Positions 41,501 to 49,008 of a DNA stretch of 64,000 bases are shown here, piece after piece. This DNA is from Nocardioides sp. TRM66260-LWL (GTDB taxonomy: Bacteria; Actinomycetota; Actinomycetes; Propionibacteriales; Nocardioidaceae): NCBI RefSeq assembly GCF_020075545.1, contig NZ_JAIQZK010000001.1, forward strand, positions 806,001-870,000. Reading direction: 5' to 3'. Below the pieces are notes generated by a model. The model was given only the letters and a program-made list of their open reading frames with translations. It had not been told where the DNA came from and ran no database searches. Both the position numbers and the translations under genes were made by a program. The first letter of the stretch is position 1. Every line of letters starts with the position of its first letter.

Positions 41501-41843
41501 GGCCCAGGGCTCGCTCGTCGGCCTCGACCCGTACAAGCCCGGCGTCACCGAGGCGAGCTGGACCTGCCCCGACCTGCCGAGCGCCAACGGCGTCGACGCC
41601 TCGTTCAGCCGGATCCCGAAGGGCTTCGGCGACGGCACCCACCAGGCTCGGGTGAAGGCCGACGTGCCGATCGGCGAGTACCAGCTGTGGTTCTACGACT
41701 CCTCGTGCGCGGCGATCGACGGCGGCGGGTTCGTGACGAACGGCGAGACGACCACCATCCCGGCCGGGGCCGCCTACGTCGGCTTCCTGCTCGGCTACGG
41801 CGCGCAGGCGACGTACACGATCAGGCTCACCGACCCGAGTTGA
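38595..41843 (+). CDS. Secreted M36 (fungalysin) metalloprotease with C-terminal binding domains
   Basis: 1082 residues from ATG 38595. The signal peptide is residues 1 to about 38 (MVAGTALAVIAAPAL core, cut near AVAAPQ). An FTP propeptide region follows (LRVVRDHPLPGVGARVISLA), then the M36 catalytic domain with zinc ligands in IQHEYSHGLSNRY (His509, Glu510, His513) and the third in GEGWGDW (Glu538). Then come a CarboxypepD/Cna-B-type beta sandwich (about 695-790; STGRPVEGVRLLGGEFEARA) and a discoidin (F5/8C)-like domain (about 805-955; ALLDDTEATSWRTADAGT). The C-terminal ~120 residues have Cys in SWTCPDLPSANG and SSCAAIDGGG. It is probably an exported protease that binds carbohydrate or cell surface. 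Confidence 0.92.
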   Translation: MNRLPRRLRRPSFLRPMVAGTALAVIAAPALHQAAVAAPQSSPSAVAPVGAVPFAGDALAHLEFDSRAAAAPLAPTAAQRRAVAALGDVVVRWNATGTPRTIDAGAGFLSGPSSAAPLTIARAWLARHAAAFGLTSAQVRALRVVRDHPLPGVGARVISLAQTFDGVPSGYGAIMTLLIDRRGRVASYAGDTVRGADLGGSFDLTPRQALTAAVAALAPDLTGFAPVDTGTVAGGYRVFDGGVLGARQYVRRVAFPTAQGARAAYAVLSILGADHAYATIVDARTGRPLLRKSLVQWESDGTVFENYPGAPRGGKPVVRSFGPTAQSPGGYVDPSGTAGAPGVTLLGNNADAAKAWTVPLVAADQYNRTVSPTSSFRFDFPDAWRRSKGATGSFVQDADAASTNLFWHHNRIHDEYYQFGFTESGGDFQLLNTGGGSTPAGGDPIVGGAQSGALNLTSEVIDLGRNNANMLTLPDGIPGFTNMYLWEPVDDAFEGQPRDGDFDATIIQHEYSHGLSNRYVGGGGLGSLGTTESGAMGEGWGDWYAMNHLFREGLSRTAVVAAYVGDPHRGIRNWNYAESPLTLGDYGYDLTGPEVHADGEIWTATLWELRSQILRAVGGDQRRASDVAEHLVTDAMPISPQAPSMLDMRDAIVKAARLRYGTRYLDAVWTAFANRGMGVSAKVAGETDTDPRPGFDVPTAARNGRLRFVVTNASTGRPVEGVRLLGGEFEARATPFATTDAAGRARAAFVRGSHLLTIQAPGFGLTHTTLRVTGSRTVRLAIRPNVLSAQTGAKVVKVTSEQDATPAAALLDDTEATSWRTADAGTAYNAGRKAQATIRLGRSARIDTLAVSVYKPTNAPRFAAARQVRVETSRDGRRWTTAKVASFSFDGPRPTAPDLNLQTLRLAEPVTASFVRVTPLRTFGDGAANAGTAIVAEVQAFGPTRGITPTRPRPDRPRTVSGSVAVGNPAQGSLVGLDPYKPGVTEASWTCPDLPSANGVDASFSRIPKGFGDGTHQARVKADVPIGEYQLWFYDSSCAAIDGGGFVTNGETTTIPAGAAYVGFLLGYGAQATYTIRLTDPS

Positions 41844-41860
41844 TCCGCGCTCTGCTCGAC

Positions 41861-41906
41861 CCGACGGCCCGCTCGTCGCCCCTCGGGGCGGTGGGCGGGC
41901 CGTCGG
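41861..41906. terminator. Terminator between the M36 protease and the Nit operon
   Basis: CCGACGGCCCGC pairs with GCGGGCCGTCGG and, past three mismatches, CGCCCC pairs with GGGGCG across a 2-base loop. It lies between the convergent protease and glycosyltransferase genes. Confidence 0.75.
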
Positions 41907-41943
41907 CGTCGGCGTCCGGGTGGGCACCGACGGCGCGCACGGG

Positions 41944-43047
41944 TCAGGGGAGCCGCGCGTAGAGCTCCAGGTGGGCGCGGGCGGCCGCCGTCCAGGTGTA
42001 CGACGCGGCGAGGACGCGTCCGGGCGCCGGGTCGTGGTCGGTCCGGCCGTCGACGGCCTCGGCGAGCGCGCGGGCGATGCAAGGCACGTCGGCGCCGTAG
42101 CGGACGGTCGGCCCGAGCACCTCGCGCAGCACCGGGAGGTCGCGGGCCACGACGGGGACGCCGGCGGCCAGCGCCTCGAGGGCGGCCAGGCCGAAGCCCT
42201 CGCGGGTCGAGACCATCGCCAGGGCGTCGGCCTGGGCCACCAGCGTCGGCAGCTCGTCCTCGGTGAGCGTGCCGAGGACGACCGGCTCGACCCCCAACGC
42301 GGCGCAGCGGGCGTCGAAGGCTGCCCGGTAGTCGCGGTAGTCGAAGAGGGTCTCGCCGCCGCCGAAGACCAGCCGCAGGTCGTGTCCGGTCGGCTGGTCG
42401 CGGAGGCGGGCGAACGCCTCGAGCAGGTCGAGGCTGCCCTTGCGCGGCTCGATGCCGCCCAGCGCCAGCACGTAGCGGCCGAGTCGTCCGGCCCAGGCGG
42501 CGCGTCCGGCGACCGCGTCGGGTGACGCGGCGGCGGCCGCGGCGAACCTGGCGGCGTCGACGCCGTTCGGGATGACGACGGGGGAGAGCCCCCAGCCCTC
42601 GCGCACCTCCTCGGCGACGACCCGCGAGACGCAGACCCGCGCGCTGGGCGCGACGACCGCCCGCTCGTGGCAGGCGGCCAGCTCGGGGGTGGTGAAGTGG
42701 TCGAGGTGGTGGATCGTGCGCAGGCAGGGCAGGGCGGCGTTCGCCGAGATGCAGTCCTGGGCGTGCACGACGTCGTAGCGGTCGCGCTCCGCGGCGAACG
42801 CGTCGCTGAGCACCGCGATCGAGCGGGTGATGCGCCGGCCGACGTCGGCGTCGGGGTCGTCGAACGGCACCGCCCGGACACCGACGCGCGGGTCGACCGG
42901 TCGGAAGAACGTGGTGTCGCCGCCGCGGCCGAGCGTCCAGACGTCGACCTCGACGTCCGGCTCCGCGGCCAGCGCCTCCGCCAGGGCGAGGGTGTGCACG
43001 ACGCCGCCGCGCGGGCGGGTCGAGTAGGTGAGCAGGGCGATCCTCAC
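41944..43047 (-). CDS. MSMEG_0565-type glycosyltransferase, last gene of the Nit1C operon
   Basis: 367 residues. The GTG start (43047) overlaps the preceding TGA. It is a GT-B, family-4-type glycosyltransferase. The N-terminal RPRGGVVHTLALAEAL and HAQDCISANAALP fit the acceptor domain. C-terminal LALGGIEPRKGSLDLLEAF and VSTREGFGLAALEALAAGVP bind the donor nucleotide sugar, with the E-x7-E signature. Its placement at the end of this operon is the hallmark of the MSMEG_0565 subfamily. It suggests that the pathway's product or an enzyme is glycosylated, but no acceptor is known. Confidence 0.92.
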   Translation of the reverse strand: MRIALLTYSTRPRGGVVHTLALAEALAAEPDVEVDVWTLGRGGDTTFFRPVDPRVGVRAVPFDDPDADVGRRITRSIAVLSDAFAAERDRYDVVHAQDCISANAALPCLRTIHHLDHFTTPELAACHERAVVAPSARVCVSRVVAEEVREGWGLSPVVIPNGVDAARFAAAAAASPDAVAGRAAWAGRLGRYVLALGGIEPRKGSLDLLEAFARLRDQPTGHDLRLVFGGGETLFDYRDYRAAFDARCAALGVEPVVLGTLTEDELPTLVAQADALAMVSTREGFGLAALEALAAGVPVVARDLPVLREVLGPTVRYGADVPCIARALAEAVDGRTDHDPAPGRVLAASYTWTAAARAHLELYARLP

Positions 43048-43910
43048 GCGTCCTCCCGGTGCCCGGCCACGGCGGTGCGATAGGCGTCCGGACGCAGCTC
43101 GGCCAGGTGGTGCAGGAGCCGACGGGAGCGGGCCACCTCGGCCGCGACGTCGACCTCCGCCACCGCCAGGCCGCCCTTGGACGACGTGCGCGCCAGCACG
43201 TCCCCGCCCGGTCCGACGATCTTCGCCTGACCGAGGAAGCGCAGCCCGCCGAGCACGCCGGTCTGGTTCGACGAGACCCACACGACCTGGTTCTCCGCGG
43301 CCCGCGCGCAGTCGTAGAGGTCGAAGAGCCGCGACTGGCGGTCCTGGGGCAGCCGGGACGCCCGGTCGGTGACCGACGCCGGCCACGCCGACAGGCAGGC
43401 GATGGTCTGGGCGCCGTCGAGGGCGAGGGCGCGGGCGGCCTCGGGGAAGGTCTTGTCGTAGTCGATCAGCAGCCCGAGCCGGCCGACGGGGGTCTCGAAG
43501 GCCGCGAACTCCTCGCCGGCGGCATAGACGAGCGACTCGCCGGCCGGCTGGTGCACCTTGCGGTGACGACCGAGGACGCCGTCCCCGCTGAGGCACAGGG
43601 CGGTGTTGAACAGCCGCTCGGTGCCCGAGGCCGCCGCGCCGTCGCGCTCGGTGAGGCCGACGCAGACCACCATCGGCCCCGCGAGGGCGGCCAGCCGACG
43701 CACCGGCAGGTCGTCCTCCGTCAGCGCCGGAGGCAGCGCGGCGGGGTCGGGACGGCGCAGGTCGGAGAGGTAGCCGCCAAGGGTCGCGTCGGGCAGGGCG
43801 AGCAGCTCGACGCCGGCTGCGCGCGCGTCGCCGAGGATGCCCTCGAGCTTCGCGAGCGCCCGGTCGAGATCGCGTCCGAAGTGCGCGGCCACCGCCCCGA
43901 TGCGGGTCAC
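43044..43910 (-). CDS. Nitrilase-fold protein lacking the catalytic Glu and Cys (pseudoenzyme)
   Basis: 288 residues, GTG start overlapping the TGA of the oxidoreductase gene. It has the carbon-nitrogen hydrolase fold, close to the nitrilase encoded 1.6 kb upstream (DVLA, WPAS, ENQVVWVS and QTG blocks all shared). The catalytic Lys is kept (Lys118 in HRKVHQP), but the general-base Glu is Asp41 (LALPDATLGGY) and the nucleophile Cys is Asp150 (LGLLIDYDKTFPE). The DNA codons are GAC at both sites, so two independent substitutions occurred in an otherwise intact protein. It probably acts as a structural or regulatory partner, or does different chemistry. The position may correspond to MSMEG_0566. 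Confidence 0.88.
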   Translation of the reverse strand: MTRIGAVAAHFGRDLDRALAKLEGILGDARAAGVELLALPDATLGGYLSDLRRPDPAALPPALTEDDLPVRRLAALAGPMVVCVGLTERDGAAASGTERLFNTALCLSGDGVLGRHRKVHQPAGESLVYAAGEEFAAFETPVGRLGLLIDYDKTFPEAARALALDGAQTIACLSAWPASVTDRASRLPQDRQSRLFDLYDCARAAENQVVWVSSNQTGVLGGLRFLGQAKIVGPGGDVLARTSSKGGLAVAEVDVAAEVARSRRLLHHLAELRPDAYRTAVAGHREDA

Positions 43911-45214
43911 GACGCCGGTCGCTCGCCCGCCAGGATCGCCACCGCGGAGAGCTCGCGCCGCTCTGCGAGCCGCGCGGCACGCTGCTCGAGGATGCGCTCG
44001 ACGAGGTGCTCGGCGTCGCGCGCGATGCCGTGGAAGCGGCCGGAGCCCCAGGTGTGCAGCCAGGGCAGGCCGAGCACGTAGAGGCCGTCCGACGGCGTCA
44101 CGCCGCGCTCGTGCGCGGGCCGCCCGGAGCCGTCGAAGACCGGGACGCCGACCCAGCGGTAGTCGGGCCGGTAGCCGATGGCCCACACGATGCTGGTGAC
44201 GCCCTCGGCGACGAGGTCGAGCGCGAGCGGCTCCTCGTCCGGCTCCCACACCGGCGCGTACGGCTGGGCCGGCGGGGCGTCGACGCCCTGCGCCTCGATC
44301 CAGCGGTCGATGTCGCGGTTGATCGAGGAGTAGACGGCGTCGGCGGCGTCGAGCGCGGCGCGCAGGGTCGGCTGGAAGGCCAGCTGCGTGCCCCGACCGC
44401 CGTCGAGCAGCCCGTAGAGCCGCATGCCGTCGCGGGCGAAGGCGCGCAGGTCGACGTCGCGGCCGCCGTCGCGTCCGGTGACGTAGTGGTTGGTCTTCTC
44501 CCTTGCGGCCAGGCCGCCGGGGTAGCGGGCGACGGGCGTGTCGTAGAGCCCCATCTCGGCCAGCCAGGTCATGCAGTCGCGACCGCGGTGGAAGCGGGCG
44601 ACCCGCGGTGCGTCGCCCACGGCGAGGTGCACCTGGCGTCCGGCGAGGTGGAGGTCCTCGGCGATCTGCGCGCCCGACTGCCCGGTGCCGACGACCAGCA
44701 CGGCGCCCTCGGGCAGCCCGCCGGGGTTGCGGTAGTCGGCCGACTGCAGCTGGAGGATCGACGGATCCAGTGCGGAGGCCCACGGCGGGACGATCGGCGT
44801 GTGGTAGCCGCCGGTGGCGATGACGACCTGCGCCGCCTGCCAGGCCTCCGGGCCGTCGGGGCCGGTCGCGTCGACCTCGTAGCCGTCTCCGTCGGCGGCG
44901 GGGCGCAGGGCCGTGACGCGGGTGTGCTCGCGCACCGGCGGGTCGAAGGAGGCGACGTAGCCGGCGAGCCAGGCGACCACCTCGTCGCGGGTCATGAAGC
45001 CGTCGGGGTCGGGGCCCTCGTAGGCGTAGCCGGGCAGCCGGCAGTGCCAGTTGGGCGTCACGAGGGTGAAGGAGTCCCAGCGGGTGTCGGCCCACTCGTG
45101 GGCCGCCGTGTGCGCCTCGAGCAGCACGTGGTCGACGCCCTCGCGGGTGAGCAGCCAGCTGGTCGCCAGGCCGGCCTGGCCGGCGCCGACGACGAGCACC
45201 TCGGTGCGGTTCAC
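43907..45214 (-). CDS. nitH: MSMEG_0569-type flavin-dependent oxidoreductase
   Basis: 435 residues; GTG start (45214) overlapping the TGA of the nitG-like gene. Two Rossmann motifs, VLVVGAGQAGLATSWLL at the N-terminus for FAD and VLVVGTGQSGAQIAEDL in the middle for NAD(P), place it with flavin monooxygenases of the TrkA/FMO type. WHCRLPGYAYEGPDPDGFMT and VVIATGGYHTP fit this subfamily. It is NitH in Nit1C clusters (my naming from the Nit1C literature). The oxidised substrate is unknown. Confidence 0.92.
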   Translation of the reverse strand: MNRTEVLVVGAGQAGLATSWLLTREGVDHVLLEAHTAAHEWADTRWDSFTLVTPNWHCRLPGYAYEGPDPDGFMTRDEVVAWLAGYVASFDPPVREHTRVTALRPAADGDGYEVDATGPDGPEAWQAAQVVIATGGYHTPIVPPWASALDPSILQLQSADYRNPGGLPEGAVLVVGTGQSGAQIAEDLHLAGRQVHLAVGDAPRVARFHRGRDCMTWLAEMGLYDTPVARYPGGLAAREKTNHYVTGRDGGRDVDLRAFARDGMRLYGLLDGGRGTQLAFQPTLRAALDAADAVYSSINRDIDRWIEAQGVDAPPAQPYAPVWEPDEEPLALDLVAEGVTSIVWAIGYRPDYRWVGVPVFDGSGRPAHERGVTPSDGLYVLGLPWLHTWGSGRFHGIARDAEHLVERILEQRAARLAERRELSAVAILAGERPAS

Positions 45215-45540
45215 GACGCGCTCCCGTCCCGGCCGGCAGCCCGGGCGGCCTCGACGGGCAGCGGCGGCCACATGCGCAGCACCTCGACCTGCCCCGTCGG
45301 CTGGCGCCGGGCGACCGAGCGGACGGCGTCCAGCGTGGCGGCCGCCGACGTGCAGGCGAAGCCGTACCGGGCGCGGACGCGCTCGCTGGCGATGCCGAGC
45401 GCGGTGGCGGTGCGCTCGACGAACTCGGCGACCTCGTACCGCGCGCCGGCCGCGAGGTGGTCGTGCAGCACGAGGGACGGCGAGTAGCAGTCCTGCACGC
45501 GGCCGTCGGGCCAGCGCACGGTCATGGTCATCTCAGGCAT
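45211..45540 (-). CDS. nitG: MSMEG_0570-family small protein
   Basis: 109 residues. The ATG (45540) overlaps the nitrilase stop by 8 bases. It starts MPEMTMTVRWPDGRVQDCYS, with the C-Y-S-P-S-L segment and SERVRARYGFACTSAAATLD typical of the MSMEG_0570/NitG family; it has one Cys in each half (Cys18 and about Cys68). No enzyme motif is visible. The family is only found in Nit1C clusters and is called a nitrogen starvation response protein from its cyanobacterial relatives. Role unknown. Confidence 0.9.
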   Translation of the reverse strand: MPEMTMTVRWPDGRVQDCYSPSLVLHDHLAAGARYEVAEFVERTATALGIASERVRARYGFACTSAAATLDAVRSVARRQPTGQVEVLRMWPPLPVEAARAAGRDGSAS

Positions 45541-46447
45541 CGACGGTCTCCCGGAGGGCGGCGTAGGCGGCCGGACGGCGGTCGCCGAGGTGGAACATCG
45601 CGCGGCGCGCGGTGCTGAGGGTCTCGTCCAGGTCGAGACGGGCGACGGCGAGGCCGGAGCCGATGCCGGTGTCGGCGAGCACGTCGCCGCCCGGGCCGAT
45701 CACCTTGGCGTGGCCGACGAACCGCAGCCGGCCGAAGGTGCCGGTCTGGTTCGCCGAGACCCAGACGACCTGGTTCTCCAGCGCGCGGGCGGCGTCGAAG
45801 AGGTTGTGGCGGTGGGTCCAGCGGTCGTCGGCGAGGCTCTCGGCCGTGGCCGTGCGGGACGCCGGCCATGCCGAGATGCAGGCGATCGTGCGGGCGCCGT
45901 CCAGCGCGAGCGCGCGGGCGGCCTCCGGGAAGGCCTTGTCGTAGCAGATCAGCAGGCCGAGCCGTCCGACGGGCGTGTCGTGGGCGGCGAAGCCGTCGCC
46001 GGCGTCGTAGAAGAGGTGCTCGCCCAGCGGCTGGTGCACCTTGCGGTGGACGCCGTGCACGCCGTCGCCGCTGAGCGCGACGGCCGAGTTGAACCGGCGG
46101 GAGCCGTCGCTCTCGCAGAGCCCGACCACGAGGGTCATCTCGCGGGCGATCCGCACCAGGGCGGCGATCTCGGGGCCGTCGACGTCCATCGCCGGCGGCA
46201 GGCTGTCGGGCGCCTCCGCGTGGCTGCCGTCGCGTCCGGAGCCGAGCGTGGAGAGGTAGCCGCCCAGGCAGGCCTCGGGCAGGGCGAGCAGCCGGACGCC
46301 GCGGGCGCGGGCCGCGGCCACGTGCCGGCCGATGAGGGCGAGGTTCTCCCCGACGTCGCGGCCGAAGTGGTCGGCGACCGCGGCGAGGCCCAGGGCGCCG
46401 GGGGTGCTCCCGGGAGTCGTGCCGGGAGTGGTGCCGTGGGTGCTCAT
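45533..46447 (-). CDS. nitC: Nitrilase of the Nit1C cluster
   Basis: 304 residues. The ATGA overlap with the GNAT-AIRS gene fixes the start at 46447, giving a Thr/Gly/Pro-rich N-terminus of about 18 residues ahead of the fold. The full Glu-Lys-Cys triad is present: Glu58 in LALPEACLGGY, Lys136 in HRKVHQP, Cys168 in LLICYDKAFPE. It hydrolyses nitriles, and in Nit1C organisms cyanide, to release ammonia. The subgroup is like Synechocystis Sll0784 (Nit6803). A near-identical fold with a dead active site is encoded further down the operon. Confidence 0.95.
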   Translation of the reverse strand: MSTHGTTPGTTPGSTPGALGLAAVADHFGRDVGENLALIGRHVAAARARGVRLLALPEACLGGYLSTLGSGRDGSHAEAPDSLPPAMDVDGPEIAALVRIAREMTLVVGLCESDGSRRFNSAVALSGDGVHGVHRKVHQPLGEHLFYDAGDGFAAHDTPVGRLGLLICYDKAFPEAARALALDGARTIACISAWPASRTATAESLADDRWTHRHNLFDAARALENQVVWVSANQTGTFGRLRFVGHAKVIGPGGDVLADTGIGSGLAVARLDLDETLSTARRAMFHLGDRRPAAYAALRETVDA

Positions 46448-47907
46448 GCCGCCCCCAGCCCGGTGACGGGGCCCTCGACGGCCTCGGTGACGACGCCGTC
46501 GGGCCAGCGCAGCCCGACGCCGGCGCCCGGCTCGAGGCCGCCGCAGACGGCGCTGGAGAGGAAGCCGGCGTCCGGGGGGAGCACGGGGTCGGGACGTCCG
46601 GCGGGCTCCGCGGTGATCATCGCGAAGCCGGGGAAGCAGGTGAGCCAGTCCGCGGCGCGGGCGTCCGCGGGGACCGGGACGGCGGCGACGTCGAGCACGG
46701 CCCGGCAGCCGCTGGCCTCGGCGAGCATGCCGGCGGTGCCGACCAAGCCGCTCATCGAGACGTCCTTGGCGGCGCTCGGCGCCAGGGCCGGGACGACGCC
46801 GCGCAGCGCCCGCAGCTCGGTGGGGGTGCGGTGGCTGGTGGAGTCCCACTGCGTGGCGCCCTGGCCGCGGCGCCAGCCGCCGCCGAGGTCGGCGGTGAGC
46901 CGCAGGACCTCGCCGGGGGAGCCGCCGCCCCCGGGCACGGGAGCGTCGACCCGGCCGAGCGCGGTGACCGACAGCGCGGCGTTGACGCCGAGCTGGGTGT
47001 GGCCGCCGAGCACGGGCACGCCGTAGGCGTCCGCGGCGTCGGCGAGGCCGCGCAGGATGCGCCGGGCGAACGAGGCGTCGCGGGCCGCGACGGCGTCGAG
47101 CAGGCCGAGCGGCTCGGCGCCCATGGCCAGCACGTCGTTGACGTTGACGAGCACCGCGCACCAGCCGGCCCACTCGGGGTCGCGCTCGACCATCGAGGGG
47201 AGGATGGCGTCGCAGGCGGCGACCATCCCGGGCGCGGTGCCGACGCCGACGCCGACGCCGGTGCCGGGCACGAGCGCGGCGTCGTCGCCGCGCAGGTCGG
47301 GGCCGAGCAGCGCGCCGACGAGGGAGCCGAGCGGCTCCTTGGTGGCCGCGACCAGCCGCTGCACGCGGGCGATCGGCCAGTCCATGACGACGTGCGGACG
47401 TCCCGCCACCTCGGCGGTCGCGACGGCCCGCCAGCCGAGTCGCTCGAAGAGCGGCACGTGGGTGGGCTGCACGGTGGCGTCGAAGCGCAGGGCGCCGGCG
47501 GACTCCGCGGCCGCGCAGGCCGCACGCACCAGCGCCGAGCCGACGCCGGCCGTCGGGCCGCGTCGGGCCCCTGCCGCGACGACCAGTCGGCCGCCGCGCC
47601 ACCAGCCGAGGTCGCGCTCGTCGGGGGCGTCCGGGTGGACGACGGGGTGCAGCCGCACGCCGCCGACGACGGCGCCGTCCGGCGTGAGCGCCACCAGCAC
47701 GCGGGTGCGCGGGTCGTCGTCGATCGCGTCGCGGTCGGAGCCGACGAACAGCCCCTGCTCCTCGACGAACGCGGCATGGCGCAGGGCGCGGTGGGCGGCG
47801 AGCAGCCGCGCGTCGGCCTCGACGATGGTGAACGGAGCGGACGCGGAGGCCGGGCGCACGCGGCCGAGCAGGACGACGTCGCGCGGGTCGCGCACCTGGA
47901 CGCTCAC
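46444..47907 (-). CDS. Fused GNAT / AIR-synthase-related protein (MSMEG_0567 type)
   Basis: 487 residues; GTG start (47907) overlapping the radical SAM stop. Residues about 1-170 are a GNAT acetyltransferase (AFVEEQGLFVGSDRDAIDDD; VGSALVRAACAAAESAGALR; VPLFERLGWRAV). Residues about 180-487 are an AIR-synthase/PurM-like domain: GDDAALVPGTGVGVGVGT, WCAVLVNVNDVLAMGAEPLG, VPVLGGHTQLG and KDVSMSGLVGTAGMLAEASG. In cyanobacteria the two halves (NitE and NitF, Sll0786/Sll0787) can be separate; here they are one protein. ATP-dependent cyclisation or phosphorylation of a small molecule is implied, with substrate unknown. Confidence 0.93.
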   Translation of the reverse strand: MSVQVRDPRDVVLLGRVRPASASAPFTIVEADARLLAAHRALRHAAFVEEQGLFVGSDRDAIDDDPRTRVLVALTPDGAVVGGVRLHPVVHPDAPDERDLGWWRGGRLVVAAGARRGPTAGVGSALVRAACAAAESAGALRFDATVQPTHVPLFERLGWRAVATAEVAGRPHVVMDWPIARVQRLVAATKEPLGSLVGALLGPDLRGDDAALVPGTGVGVGVGTAPGMVAACDAILPSMVERDPEWAGWCAVLVNVNDVLAMGAEPLGLLDAVAARDASFARRILRGLADAADAYGVPVLGGHTQLGVNAALSVTALGRVDAPVPGGGGSPGEVLRLTADLGGGWRRGQGATQWDSTSHRTPTELRALRGVVPALAPSAAKDVSMSGLVGTAGMLAEASGCRAVLDVAAVPVPADARAADWLTCFPGFAMITAEPAGRPDPVLPPDAGFLSSAVCGGLEPGAGVGLRWPDGVVTEAVEGPVTGLGAA

Positions 47908-49001
47908 GACGCGGTCTCCTGACAGGCGGCCGCGCCGGACGACTCCAGCGCGGAGCAGGCGCCGCACGCCGCGCAGCCGGCGGCCTGGTCGGCGCCGGAC
48001 ATGCCCGCGGCGCGCAGGGCGGCCGCCACCCGGGCGGTGACGCGGTAGGTGGTCTCGGCCGGCGGCGCCGTGGCGCCGTCGACCTCGGTGGCGAGCGTGC
48101 CGGCCAGCGGCCGGAACGGGACGACGAACGGGTAGACGCCCATCGCGATCAGCTCCTCGGCGCCGGCGATCAGCTCGTCGGGGTCCTCGCCGAGGCCGAC
48201 CATGAGGTACGTCGAGACCTGGTTCCAGCCGAAGACGCGCACCGCCTCGGCCCAGGCCGCGCGGTACTCCGCCATCGGCACCGAGCCCTTGCCGGGCATC
48301 CAGCGGCGCCGCACCTCGTCGTCCAGCGACTCCACGTGGATGCCGATGGAGCGGGCGCCCGCCTCGTGCAGCTCGGCGATCACGCCGAGGTCGGCGGGCG
48401 GCTCGCACTGCACCTGGATCGGCAGGTCGGGCACGGCCTCGTGCACGGCCCGCACGCAGCGGGCGAGGTGCACCGCGCCGCGGTCGCGGCCACGCGAGGT
48501 GCCGGTGGTCATGACCATCTGCGTGACGCCGTCGAGCTCGACGGCGGCGCGCGCCACCTCGGCCAGCTGGGCCGGGGTCTTGACCGCGATCGTCGCGCCG
48601 CTGGCCAGCGACTCCTCGATCGCGCAGAACCGGCAGCGCTCGGACTCGTCGTACCGGGCGCAGGTCTGGACGACGGTGGTGGCGAGCACGCGGTCGGAGT
48701 GCAGCCGGGCGATCTGCTCGTAGCGGACGCCGTCGGCGGTTGTCAGGTCGTAGAAGCGGGGTCGGGCGACGGCCTCGACGCCGACGCCGGTGTCGGCGCC
48801 GTCGAGCAGCAGGCGTCCGCCCCTGACGGAGTAGGGACTGCGCGGGTTGAGCGGGACGGCCGCGCCGACCCCGTCCAGCAGCAGGTGCCCGTCGTCGCTC
48901 GGCCCCGCTCCCGCGCGGCGGGAGACGGGTGCGTCGAGCAGACGGATGCCCTGGATGGCGATGTCGACGCGCGTGCGTCCGGACGGGGTCGGGGCGGTCA
49001 T
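47904..49001 (-). CDS. nitD: Radical SAM protein (MSMEG_0568 type) with unusual Cys spacing
   Basis: 365 residues from ATG 49001, seven bases after the NitB-like stop. The 4Fe-4S site is TCARYDESERCRFCAIEE: Cys114, Cys123 and Cys126, a CX8CX2C spacing rather than the classical CX3CX2C. TTGTSRGRDRGAVHLARC and LPIQVQCEPPADL are later radical SAM barrel elements. The C-terminus has a second Cys set, Cys343, Cys346, Cys349 and Cys360, perhaps an auxiliary cluster. In the Nit1C cluster it is NitD; the reaction is unknown. Confidence 0.93.
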   Translation of the reverse strand: MTAPTPSGRTRVDIAIQGIRLLDAPVSRRAGAGPSDDGHLLLDGVGAAVPLNPRSPYSVRGGRLLLDGADTGVGVEAVARPRFYDLTTADGVRYEQIARLHSDRVLATTVVQTCARYDESERCRFCAIEESLASGATIAVKTPAQLAEVARAAVELDGVTQMVMTTGTSRGRDRGAVHLARCVRAVHEAVPDLPIQVQCEPPADLGVIAELHEAGARSIGIHVESLDDEVRRRWMPGKGSVPMAEYRAAWAEAVRVFGWNQVSTYLMVGLGEDPDELIAGAEELIAMGVYPFVVPFRPLAGTLATEVDGATAPPAETTYRVTARVAAALRAAGMSGADQAAGCAACGACSALESSGAAACQETAS

Positions 49002-49008
49002 CGCGCGG

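Noticed and set aside
36588..42881. An open minus-strand frame of about 2100 codons
   Set aside because: It runs antisense through ligB and the M36 protease, and is Arg/Pro-rich without motifs. It comes from high third-position GC in the opposite strand and overlaps well-supported genes.
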